Assembly: GCA_949292785.1 (NCBI GenBank)
Contig: CASFBK010000007.1
Location: 1-64,000 of the forward strand
From: an uncultured Eubacteriales bacterium
GTDB lineage: Bacteria; Bacillota; Clostridia; Lachnospirales; Lachnospiraceae
Reading direction: 5' to 3'
DNA length: 64,000 nt
How positions within the stretch are numbered: the first letter of the stretch is position 1; every line of letters begins with the position of its first letter. The notes beneath the pieces are model-generated. The model ran no database searches. It saw nothing but the letters and a program-made list of their open reading frames with translations, and was not told where the DNA came from. A program made the translations under genes and the position numbers. Positions 1 to 7,103 of the stretch are shown here, piece after piece.

Positions 1-100
1 GGAAGTAAGACCCCTTGAAGAGTACAAGGTAGATAGGGCAGAGGTGGAAGTGCAGCAATGCATGGAGCTGACTGTTACTAATCGGTCGAGGGCTTGACCT
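1..100 (+). rRNA. 23S ribosomal RNA, 3' end (partial)
   Basis: The first hundred bases match the conserved 3' terminus of bacterial 23S rRNA, including the stretch that ends ACTAATCGGTCGAGGGCTT. The 5' part lies outside the window and the exact 3' end (about 99-100) is estimated. No 5S rRNA can be recognised between here and the tRNA at 336, which is unusual for the common 16S-23S-5S order. Confidence 0.95.
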
Positions 101-271
101 AGAGAACTTAGGGAAATCGAACGAAGTGAAGATTGAGCTTAGTTCGAAGGTCGTTCCGAGGAACTTAATGAAACCGAGCCGTAGGTGAAGGTTGAATTTA
201 GTGAACGGAACTTCCTTAAGTAGGATGAAAGATGATTCTGTGTGAACTTTTTAGGGTATATGAAAAAGTTG
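101..271 (+). other. rRNA-tRNA spacer with repeated CTTAGT-type stem-loop sequence
   Basis: This stretch carries no gene. It contains several variants of a GA(A/G)CTTAGTT-like word alternating with GAAC/GTTC complements, so it can fold into stem-loops. Similar CTTAGTG-rich wording recurs at 50073-50164, which suggests a repeat family of this genome. I see no 5S rRNA in it. Confidence 0.4.
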
Positions 272-301
272 TTGACAAGACAAGTAAGTTCCACGTATAA
301 T
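272..301 (+). promoter_or_regulatory. Promoter of tRNA-Trp
   Basis: TTGACA at 272-277 and TATAAT at 296-301 are separated by 18 bp, a good housekeeping promoter 35 bp upstream of the tRNA. The -10 box sits inside an inverted repeat, CCACGTA (291-297) with TACGTGG (304-310), which would suit an operator or an early RNA hairpin. The tRNA can therefore be transcribed independently of the rRNA operon. Confidence 0.65.
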
Positions 302-335
302 ATTACGTGGAATGTCTCATATATGACAATGATAA

Positions 336-406
336 AGGGGAATCATACAGCGGCAGTATTGCGGTCTCCAAAACCGTTCACGGGGGTTCGAATCCCTCTT
401 CCCCTG
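336..406 (+). tRNA. tRNA-Trp (CCA anticodon)
   Basis: The cloverleaf is complete: a 7-bp acceptor stem of AGGGGAA with TTCCCCT, an anticodon loop CTCCAAA giving anticodon CCA, and a T-arm loop TTCGAAT. The discriminator is G at 406 and no CCA is encoded. It follows the 23S gene and has its own promoter. Confidence 0.95.
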
Positions 407-430
407 CTCTTTTTATTTATCGTAAAAAAT

Positions 431-470
431 AGGGTAGAAGAGAAAAAAATCTCATTCTACCCTAGATTTT
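431..470. terminator. Bidirectional terminator between the rRNA/tRNA unit and the phage tail operon
   Basis: AGGGTAGAA (431-439) pairs with TTCTACCCT (455-463). A T-run follows on the plus strand, and on the minus strand the hairpin is followed by a six-T run. It can end tRNA transcription from the left and the minus-strand tail operon, whose last gene stops at 483, from the right. Confidence 0.85.
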
Positions 471-482
471 TATTTATTATCT

Positions 483-950
483 TCATTTTAATTCAAATAT
501 TTTTTTTCCAAACAATTTATAATAGGGTGGCGTATTTGGCAAGTATTTAAATATTTTCCATTCAACGTAATCTAATATAGGGATAAGAAGACAAAATAGT
601 ACGAACCAAATACAAGAAAATAATAGACAAATTTGTCCATTTAAATTTAATGGTAAATTCAAATAGCACCAAATGGTGTACTCTTTATTTATAGTTATTC
701 CTACCATATATTCTAAAAATGTTGTTATAATGGTACAAATCAATACTTGTAATAAAATATCCATTTCGTAAGTAAATTTATCATTTAATAACATTGCAAT
801 CAATCCACATACTCCAGATAAACAAAACATACTCCAGTGGGACAAGCGTTGTTTGTAAATACATTCCATAATAAAATAAACAGTGCCTACTGACAGGAAT
901 ATCAGTAGACACTCTAAAAGCCGTTTTAGGGTACTTTTTGTATTACACAT
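483..950 (-). CDS. ABC_trans_CmpB-like multi-spanning membrane protein, last gene of the tail operon
   Basis: A 155-residue hydrophobic protein with about four predicted membrane spans. The segment around residues 98-130, with an LPLNLNGQIC motif and then FSxxWFVLF, resembles the putative permease family ABC_trans_CmpB often seen at the lysis end of Clostridial prophages. ATG at 950 is preceded by GAAAGGAT. It is the last gene before the bidirectional terminator. A holin-like role is an inference from position and topology; a transporter role has no direct support here. Confidence 0.6.
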   Translation of the reverse strand: MCNTKSTLKRLLECLLIFLSVGTVYFIMECIYKQRLSHWSMFCLSGVCGLIAMLLNDKFTYEMDILLQVLICTIITTFLEYMVGITINKEYTIWCYLNLPLNLNGQICLLFSCIWFVLFCLLIPILDYVEWKIFKYLPNTPPYYKLFGKKIFELK

Positions 951-977
951 TTTTTATCCTTTCAGAAAAAATGATAC

Positions 978-1721
978 TTATTTTTCCAGTAATGCCTCTA
1001 AACTTAAATTTGCTTGTGCTATAGCGTCATTGTATGTATTTAAGTAAATACCAGTCAATTCTTGGCCATATGTTATGCCATTTACTGTATCAGTATCTTC
1101 TAATGTTTCAATGTACATTTTTAACTGATTAAGGTATGTTGTATGATGCATTTTATTTGTAGCAGCAGTAGTGTATAAAGAGATGATTTGTTCTGCAGTA
1201 TATAATTTACAACTTTCACCATCTGCATGATAATACATTGGTGTATTGGTCTGTAGTACCAGATCAAATAGTTCTTTAATATTTATCTGGTCTTCATTAG
1301 TATAAGAAAAATGTTCTGTTTTATCGTCAATCACTAAGTCTATGCCAGTTATAATAGACATATTGCAAATAGATGATAACTCAGTAATTTTTGATTGCTT
1401 TGCTTCTGCTAATGTTGGAATATGTGGTTCGATAATGAGGTTATCATCAGTGCCTGTATCTTCCGGAGAAACGTAGACAGAACCGTTATTGGACAACATA
1501 ACAGTTTTTTCGTCTATTTTTAAATATAATGTATTATATTTGTGATAGTAGTCATCTGACATGTTATTGCCATTATGTTCATTGATGATATTGAACCCAC
1601 TTAGTAAAATAGATTCTTTCGGTATTATATTGGCAAAAGCAATTCGAATGATATGATCTGACACCCTTTGAACAGTAGCGTCAACGGTATGATTTTCGAA
1701 CAAAAAGTTTATTTTATCCAT
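978..1721 (-). CDS. Tail-fibre-region protein with DUF4376-like C-terminal half
   Basis: 247 residues. The C-terminal half carries the pattern of DUF4376, a family found in phage tail fibre or fibre-assembly proteins: FSYTNEDQ, then TPMYYHADGE, YTAEQIISLY and a helical tail with YLNQLKMYIE. The N-terminal half (1-100) is beta-rich and unrecognised. The spacing from the upstream AAAGGAT to ATG 1721 is long, so initiation may be weak. It lies downstream of the short fibre-like gene in the receptor-binding end of the tail operon. Confidence 0.6.
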   Translation of the reverse strand: MDKINFLFENHTVDATVQRVSDHIIRIAFANIIPKESILLSGFNIINEHNGNNMSDDYYHKYNTLYLKIDEKTVMLSNNGSVYVSPEDTGTDDNLIIEPHIPTLAEAKQSKITELSSICNMSIITGIDLVIDDKTEHFSYTNEDQINIKELFDLVLQTNTPMYYHADGESCKLYTAEQIISLYTTAATNKMHHTTYLNQLKMYIETLEDTDTVNGITYGQELTGIYLNTYNDAIAQANLSLEALLEK

Positions 1722-1836
1722 GATTATAAATTACAATCCTTTCTTTTCTATGGTTACATATTGTTATGTTACATCTAAGTGTTGCTTAATTGATTTAGAA
1801 TTTAAAACTGTTAATTTTATATTTTTCTTTAATCTA

Positions 1837-2322
1837 TTAATCAATCCACGTTAGCCATACTAATAAATCTCCTGATACATTTTCATTAAAAATTAATGTG
1901 TATACACCGGTCGCACTTTGTTTATTTATTCCTTGTATATAAAAACTAGTGTCATCGCGCACATTTTGTGCAGCTATTAGTTTTTTACCGGAATTGCTCA
2001 CTAATATCCAGTTAGAGCCATTTCCGCTTAAAGTTGCTGCTTGAACAGTAACTTTAGATTTTTGCGATAGATTACTGTTTACATTGTCAATCTGCGATTT
2101 TAAATTTCTACCAGCAGAGGCAGATAAAGCATAATTTTCACTGGTGGAAGCAAGAGAAGAAGTAATTCCGTTAATTGCACCAACTTTTGTTTCTGCGTCT
2201 AATCCATCAGCAAACGCCGTATCTTCTGCCTGCGTATAAAAGGACATTCTTTTCCATTGGGAAGTTGCTTCGTCCCAAACTCTGTACTTTTTTCCTGTTA
2301 CAATGATTTCATTATTATTCAT
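1837..2322 (-). CDS. Short tail fibre-like protein
   Basis: 161 residues from ATG 2322, which has AGGAGGT seven bases upstream; an in-frame start further upstream would begin inside a hairpin and lacks a binding site. The N-terminus (GKKYRVWDEATSQW, then an FADG segment) resembles phage fibre proteins. A helical stretch (YALSASAGRNLKSQIDNVNS) and a beta-rich C-terminus ending LVWLTWID follow, fitting a trimeric fibre or collar. No enzymatic motif is visible. A receptor-binding role is inferred from position. Confidence 0.55.
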   Translation of the reverse strand: MNNNEIIVTGKKYRVWDEATSQWKRMSFYTQAEDTAFADGLDAETKVGAINGITSSLASTSENYALSASAGRNLKSQIDNVNSNLSQKSKVTVQAATLSGNGSNWILVSNSGKKLIAAQNVRDDTSFYIQGINKQSATGVYTLIFNENVSGDLLVWLTWID

Positions 2323-2341
2323 AGAAACCTCCTTTATTAAA

Positions 2342-2366
2342 AGCAGATACCGCAAGTAGTATCTGC
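2342..2366 (-). terminator. Intercistronic hairpin with T-run (attenuator or weak terminator)
   Basis: On the minus strand GCAGATAC pairs with GTATCTGC around an 8-nt loop and is followed by TTTTAAT. It sits between the 107-aa region gene (stop at 2375) and the fibre-like gene at 2322, so it could reduce read-through or protect a processed end. Confidence 0.55.
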
Positions 2367-2374
2367 TTGATTAA

Positions 2375-2686
2375 TTATTCTATCCAAATTGTTCCATCCA
2401 TGGGTGATGCTGGTTCTGAACCATAGTTACATCGTGCTACTGGTGTCAAAGTTAATAAATACTCTTGTGTGGAAAGAATTCTATTTTCTATTAAGTTAAG
2501 CAGCCCGGCGTTAATAGGGGTTATATCCGTCTGACTATCCAAATAGCTGGAAGCAAGAGTATATTCACCATTAGAGAGATAGTTCTCATGTGTTTGCATA
2601 ATTGGCTTATGTGCCAGGTCTACATCAGAAACGAATGGTAAATCATCTATATCTATCGGGAAGTTAGAAGCTTCAATATAAGCCAT
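2375..2686 (-). CDS. Small tail-operon protein with C-terminal GTIWIE motif (paralogue of the next gene)
   Basis: 103 residues from ATG 2686, preceded by GGTGG and lying just downstream of the preceding stop; a GTG four codons earlier overlaps that gene and is less likely. The sequence is acidic and helical, with a middle NYLSNGEYTLASSYL segment. It ends SEPASPMDGTIWIE. Both parts match the neighbouring 108-aa protein (SGEYNSAASLI; EPNTMIDGDVWIGGE), so the two are tandem paralogues. Function unknown; a small baseplate or fibre-linker role is only a guess from position. Confidence 0.55.
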   Translation of the reverse strand: MAYIEASNFPIDIDDLPFVSDVDLAHKPIMQTHENYLSNGEYTLASSYLDSQTDITPINAGLLNLIENRILSTQEYLLTLTPVARCNYGSEPASPMDGTIWIE

Positions 2687-2687
2687 A

Positions 2688-3014
2688 TTATTCACCACCT
2701 ATCCAAACATCCCCATCAATCATTGTATTTGGTTCTGTTTCATCAGCATAAATAGTCTGCTTAATATTTTTTGCATATATTTGTGTATTTCGAATTTCTT
2801 CTAACATTTTGTTTAATGATTCACTTGTGGGAATTCGTTTTTTTATGTCAGGATGTTGGGAAATGAGAGAAGCGGCAGAATTATATTCTCCGCTCGTTTG
2901 AAATGCTTTAATTTGGTTTATTAAATCAGCAACACTATCATCTACATCTAAGAATGATGTTTTTTCCATTAATGTGGAAGGATAGTTAGAATATTCATTT
3001 GTGTAATCTGCCAT
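2688..3014 (-). CDS. Small tail-operon protein with C-terminal GDVWI motif (paralogue of the previous gene)
   Basis: 108 residues; ATG 3014 follows AGGAGGAAAA. It is acidic and mostly helical, with FQTSGEYNSAASLISQHPD in the centre and EPNTMIDGDVWIGGE at the end. The layout is the same as in the gene just downstream, so this is a local duplication. The same C-terminal signature appears in the 123-aa OB-fold-like protein at 6680. Family unknown to me; a structural or attachment role in the tail tip is inferred from the operon. Confidence 0.55.
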   Translation of the reverse strand: MADYTNEYSNYPSTLMEKTSFLDVDDSVADLINQIKAFQTSGEYNSAASLISQHPDIKKRIPTSESLNKMLEEIRNTQIYAKNIKQTIYADETEPNTMIDGDVWIGGE

Positions 3015-3022
3015 TTTTCCTC

Positions 3023-4675
3023 CTAATTATTTTCATATAACGGGACAAATGTATACATTGTAATACTTGTGGTGCCTTCGCTAAAATTAAGGCTTATTTT
3101 ATCCGTTATATATTGTTTTTCAATTTCTTCATTTTTCTTAACATAGGATACCTTGGAATATTCAGACAGCCAGGGCAGAAGAGCGTTAATCGTAATTGTA
3201 ACATTGTCTGTAATCATTGAACTTTTATATAGCTCATATTCGGCTCTTGCTGCTGCCAAGCTATCAGAGGTTATATTTGCATATTCGCCATCTGCTTTTG
3301 CAGACAGTCTTTCTCCAATTTTCTGTACGGTATAAGGAGAGTCCTTTATCACTTTTAATGTTACCGTTTCAACCTTATATTTATCTTGAAAATACTGCTT
3401 GGAATACAATGGGGTACTCGTACCATCTGAACAAGTATAGAGTGTGTCACTTATAGTTCCATCCACCAAAGCACATAATCCATGTGCCTGCCATTGTCCA
3501 AGAAGATAAAACCTTTTTATCCAGGAGCCATTGTGATATGTTTTTCTAAATTTAAAAACATATACCGTATTTTTGACAAGAGAATTAGCGGATAATGCCT
3601 TATCTGTATTTTCATCAAATATTTGAATACTTTCAATGCCATTGACATTAATGTATTGAGTGGAAGCATTGGTTTCCGGAACTTTTATAGCAATCAAGTC
3701 TCCATTCATATAGTCATCGCTATATTTGTCTATGGTTGCAGTGTATATTTGATTGGAATTTTTTACATTATCACTGTACCAATCCACTTCGAAGGTTTCA
3801 CCCCATATATGCACAACATTTCTTATGGTGGTCAAATCAGTGGTACAGGACTCAGAAAGAAGAAATGGTTGGATTTCATCATTTGTTAATATAACATCGT
3901 CTTCGGTACAGTTTGGTATCATTCCAACAGTAAATACTCCGTTTTCGTCAAAACAGGCATCATAGTTTGGGTACAATGAAGTTATTTCTTCTATTATGTT
4001 AGAGACGTAGGAACCTACAGAATATTCCAGGTCATATGGTACGCAGTTCCAGCGTGGATGATTTGTTCTGTATGCTGCATACTCAGGATTGTATTGTGCC
4101 ATTCCTTTATATTCACCAATATCATCTATCACGTAATTATTTACATTGCCAAGCTGCGTTATTATGGTAATTAAAATATCTCTTATCACATTATACTTGA
4201 TGGGATTGCCATTTGGGTCTGCCTCATATGCAGGAATGGTAGTAATTAATGCGCCTAATTCACCGTTTTGTGTTCCATCTAATTGTTTATATTTATCTCC
4301 GCAATTAACGCTGAGACTATTATCTGTGGCGTTATAGCTGCTAGAAGCATCCGTATATATAAACGCTCCACAGGGATACCATTTATAGTCACTCATTCTG
4401 GGTGTTTTCATACCAACATATAATTTGGCAAGTTTATTAATCCAAATCTTAGAGTGTTTGCCAATATTGAGGGCTGGGTCAGTTGGTATTAGTGTAAAAT
4501 AAAAGGTTCTTCTAACATGGGAGGAAGAATCAATATTTAAGGAACCATATTCCGTAATGCATGTTATCTCATCTAATATGGTTTCATCCGCATTTAATAC
4601 TTGAAGCTTTAAAGCAACTTCAGCGAAGCGAGAAAACGAGAGTTGCTTATCTTCAGAGGTTATGGAATAACTCAT
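3023..4675 (-). CDS. Phage tail hub / baseplate-like protein (DUF5048-like)
   Basis: 550 residues from ATG 4675, with GGAG upstream; the stop of the preceding gene overlaps this start as TGATG. The N-terminal beta-rich part describes a small barrel, with SSHVRRTFYFTLIPTDPALNIGKH followed later by KWYPCGAFIYTDASSS. This resembles Clostridial phage tail proteins of the DUF5048 type. The C-terminal 100 residues alternate helix and strand. It probably forms part of the distal tail hub. The assignment rests on overall pattern and position after tape measure and OB-fold genes, not on a diagnostic motif. Confidence 0.5.
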   Translation of the reverse strand: MSYSITSEDKQLSFSRFAEVALKLQVLNADETILDEITCITEYGSLNIDSSSHVRRTFYFTLIPTDPALNIGKHSKIWINKLAKLYVGMKTPRMSDYKWYPCGAFIYTDASSSYNATDNSLSVNCGDKYKQLDGTQNGELGALITTIPAYEADPNGNPIKYNVIRDILITIITQLGNVNNYVIDDIGEYKGMAQYNPEYAAYRTNHPRWNCVPYDLEYSVGSYVSNIIEEITSLYPNYDACFDENGVFTVGMIPNCTEDDVILTNDEIQPFLLSESCTTDLTTIRNVVHIWGETFEVDWYSDNVKNSNQIYTATIDKYSDDYMNGDLIAIKVPETNASTQYINVNGIESIQIFDENTDKALSANSLVKNTVYVFKFRKTYHNGSWIKRFYLLGQWQAHGLCALVDGTISDTLYTCSDGTSTPLYSKQYFQDKYKVETVTLKVIKDSPYTVQKIGERLSAKADGEYANITSDSLAAARAEYELYKSSMITDNVTITINALLPWLSEYSKVSYVKKNEEIEKQYITDKISLNFSEGTTSITMYTFVPLYENN

Positions 4676-5589
4676 CAAAGTTTACTCCAAAATTCTTGCG
4701 AAACATCACTTAATCCGGAATCGTATAAATCTTTCTCGCTATTATAATCACCAGATTCATACCAGGAAAAGGAAATGATTCTATGCAAATAATTACTATC
4801 TACGGAATCCGTTGGATTACCATCTACACTAATCAACCAGATTCGTCCATCCTCGTGTTTTAAGAGTTTAGGCTTATGATCGGTAAGAAAGGTCGTTACG
4901 TCTCTTCTATAATCAAAGGAATCTTCCGGATAAAAATTACAGGCATTTTCATCATAGGATACAAAGAAACCACTGGCTTCTCCAGTGTCATAATTGGTTT
5001 TAGAAAAAGAATAACTTCCCGGATATTTGTTCATTGGCAATTCTCTTTTGGTCAGATAATGGGTTCTGGTCGTATCACAAGAGCCAACGTCCAGCGTAGT
5101 CCAATATAATTCATTTTTATCACAAACAACCATTCCATCAAACTCGGATTTTACTTCTTTTATGTTATAGTTTCCCTCAACACCATTAAGAACACAAACG
5201 TATGCATATTCATATACCGTATTGGCTTTGCAGTATTTATCAATAAAGGATATTGCAAAATCATTTAAGGCATTGATTTCTTTTTGATAAATAGTTATCC
5301 ATTGGAAGGTTCCTTTTTCTCTTCTTTTTATAACAATATCAGAGATACTTCCTAAGGCATAGTCAATATTGCCGGCAGTTAAATTTTCATCATACAATGA
5401 AATCATGATAGTATGATTATCCCATGTTGTGTTTAGCGTATAGCTTTTGTCTGCATCTGTATTCTGAGTAATGGCAAGTGTATCAAAATGACCGTTTTGA
5501 AGTGTTACACTGTTAATATTATCAACACCTGTGGGAGTAGGAGAAAAAGAATAATCTGCTCCTAAAAATGTGCTTCCACAAATTATCAT
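4675..5589 (-). CDS. Phage tail tip structural protein, family not recognised
   Basis: 304 residues; ATG 5589 with AGGGATAG upstream, two bases after the previous gene ends. The protein is rich in aromatic residues and beta strands. It contains a fibronectin-like stretch (VIKRREKGTFQWITIYQKE) and a YEYAYVCVLNGVEG segment, and ends in a charged helix. There are no catalytic signatures. Its place between the Fn3-like protein and the hub-like protein points to a tail tip component; this is inference from context. Confidence 0.5.
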   Translation of the reverse strand: MIICGSTFLGADYSFSPTPTGVDNINSVTLQNGHFDTLAITQNTDADKSYTLNTTWDNHTIMISLYDENLTAGNIDYALGSISDIVIKRREKGTFQWITIYQKEINALNDFAISFIDKYCKANTVYEYAYVCVLNGVEGNYNIKEVKSEFDGMVVCDKNELYWTTLDVGSCDTTRTHYLTKRELPMNKYPGSYSFSKTNYDTGEASGFFVSYDENACNFYPEDSFDYRRDVTTFLTDHKPKLLKHEDGRIWLISVDGNPTDSVDSNYLHRIISFSWYESGDYNSEKDLYDSGLSDVSQEFWSKL

Positions 5590-5591
5590 AT

Positions 5592-6665
5592 CTATCCCTC
5601 CATTTCTGTGCTTGCTGCATTTTCTTCTGTGTTTCTGACGATATATAATTGGTATAAATTTTCTTGCCGTTCTATATAAATGGTAATCAATTCATTTGTA
5701 GCCATCTGGATTCTGTCAGAATACAAAACATAATTAGTTAGACCGTTTTCCGCAACCAGTTTAAAGTAATGCAAAGATTCATAAATATGATGGAATAACT
5801 TTATGGAGTCGATTCCATTTGATTCTTGGAAAATGCAAACATTATTTTTAGGATTTTTTATAGATATTCCGACTAAATGTCCGCCATTTATAAGAAATCC
5901 ATCTTTGTAAGTAACAGAACTATCAGGGAGATTCAAAATGCCATTTTCTATTGTGTATGCACCACTAACGGTTCCATCAATAGGCTTGAAATTTGATATT
6001 CCTTGTATGTACCCGCCAACTTTATGATTAGTTAAAGTAAATTCACTATATAGATTAGATACAACATAGTTCGCATAAATTTTTACAAAGCCGGTATCTA
6101 CCGTTACACCGTCAACGGTAATTCCAATACATTTTAAATAGTATAAAGTATTGTTATTTAAAGATTTATAAGTATAAGAAATGTCACTACCGGGAGAGTA
6201 GTATAGCATATCACTTTGCGTTATCAGATTTGTTTTGGTGGCGTCATACAGATAAAATACATAAGATTTAAGCTGTCGTGATTGTTCTTGGGAATAAGAT
6301 ACAGTTGCCAGATAATTATTGGAAGAAATAGTGTTCTGGCTTGTGGAATTCAAATCGTTGAACCCAAAAGTTGGTGTGGAATAGCAAGTGAAAAATAATT
6401 TATCGGATAAAGAGGATTCGTTTCCTTCGACATCAAAAACAGAAATCTGGGCTGTATATGAAACATTATTCTCAAGGGTAGAGGAAGGAATACGATGGAT
6501 AAACTTCATTGTTGTTATCGTTTCATCAAAAACAATATCATTAGTAGAAGCATTTGTAATTAGAATCCGATTTTTATATGGTTGGTTGCCACTATATGAA
6601 AATGTGATGGTACTTTCTTTTGTGGCATCAAATGTATTTATTTTATTTATGATTGGTTTTCCCAT
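5592..6665 (-). CDS. Tail tip protein with fibronectin III-like N-terminal domains
   Basis: 357 residues; ATG 6665 follows AAAGGAG. Two fibronectin type III-like modules are suggested at about 8-90 (ITFSYSGNQPYKNRILI, YTAQISVFDVEGN) and 95-195 (YLKCIGITVDG). A later beta domain (210-350) includes VTYKDGFLINGG and LITIYIERQENLYQLYIV. Such modules are common on phage tail tips, where they help adhesion or spacing. The next gene starts two bases downstream, so they are probably translationally coupled. Confidence 0.5.
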   Translation of the reverse strand: MGKPIINKINTFDATKESTITFSYSGNQPYKNRILITNASTNDIVFDETITTMKFIHRIPSSTLENNVSYTAQISVFDVEGNESSLSDKLFFTCYSTPTFGFNDLNSTSQNTISSNNYLATVSYSQEQSRQLKSYVFYLYDATKTNLITQSDMLYYSPGSDISYTYKSLNNNTLYYLKCIGITVDGVTVDTGFVKIYANYVVSNLYSEFTLTNHKVGGYIQGISNFKPIDGTVSGAYTIENGILNLPDSSVTYKDGFLINGGHLVGISIKNPKNNVCIFQESNGIDSIKLFHHIYESLHYFKLVAENGLTNYVLYSDRIQMATNELITIYIERQENLYQLYIVRNTEENAASTEMEG

Positions 6666-6679
6666 TGATTCACTCCTTT

Positions 6680-7051
6680 CTAATCTTCAATCCAAATCAT
6701 GTTTTCTGTTTTTTGTGTGGGTTCTGAACCGATAAAGGTTTTGGTACCAACAGAGCCTATGTTATCTTGCATGGCTTCGGACTTTAGAATAATTCCATAA
6801 GCGACATCTTCGAGAAGATATATATTTCTAACATTATCTCTTGGTACAGTAACATGGGCGACATCACCTATAGCCAATGGCAGGGCACATTTTGTCTTTA
6901 TGGTCCTGTCATTACCATCATAATTTACAACAAATTCTTTATCATCTAAAACTTTGGTAATGGTTCCGATATATGTTTTGTCTGGTTTTACTTGAGAAAG
7001 GGACTCTTGTATACCAGTTTTTATTGCTTTTAATATAGAGTCAACTGTCAT
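6680..7051 (-). CDS. OB-fold-like baseplate protein (XkdR/DUF2577-like)
   Basis: 123 residues; ATG 7051 follows GAGGAGGAATT. After a helical start (SILKAIKTGIQESLSQV) comes a five-strand OB-like barrel: YIGTITKVLDDKEFVVNYDG, LPLAIGDVAHVTVP, NIYLLEDV. This resembles small OB proteins placed just after the tape measure in Gram-positive phages (XkdR/DUF2577 type). The C-terminus SEPTQKTENMIWIED repeats the GxIWIE-like signature of the two small paralogues at 2375-3014. It probably plugs or connects the tail tip; the role is by analogy. Confidence 0.55.
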   Translation of the reverse strand: MTVDSILKAIKTGIQESLSQVKPDKTYIGTITKVLDDKEFVVNYDGNDRTIKTKCALPLAIGDVAHVTVPRDNVRNIYLLEDVAYGIILKSEAMQDNIGSVGTKTFIGSEPTQKTENMIWIED

Positions 7052-7071
7052 AATTCCTCCTCAATGAAATA

Positions 7072-7099
7072 GAGAGCCTTAGATTACACCAAGGCTCTC
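7072..7099 (-). promoter_or_regulatory. Stem-loop between tape measure and OB-fold gene
   Basis: On the minus strand GAGAGCCTT pairs with AAGGCTCTC around a 10-nt loop. It lies upstream of the tape measure stop at 7104 as transcription runs, and before the OB-fold gene at 7051 is read. There is no long T-run after it, so RNA processing or transcript stabilisation is as likely as termination. Confidence 0.5.
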
Positions 7100-7103
7100 A
7101 AGA

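Noticed and set aside
101-335. 5S rRNA between 23S and tRNA-Trp
   Set aside because: None of the conserved 5S words is present and the space is taken up by stem-loop repeat sequence.
1837-3014. Diversity-generating retroelement acting on the fibre genes
   Set aside because: No reverse transcriptase and no template/variable repeat pair seen in the window; the small paralogues are diverged along their whole length.
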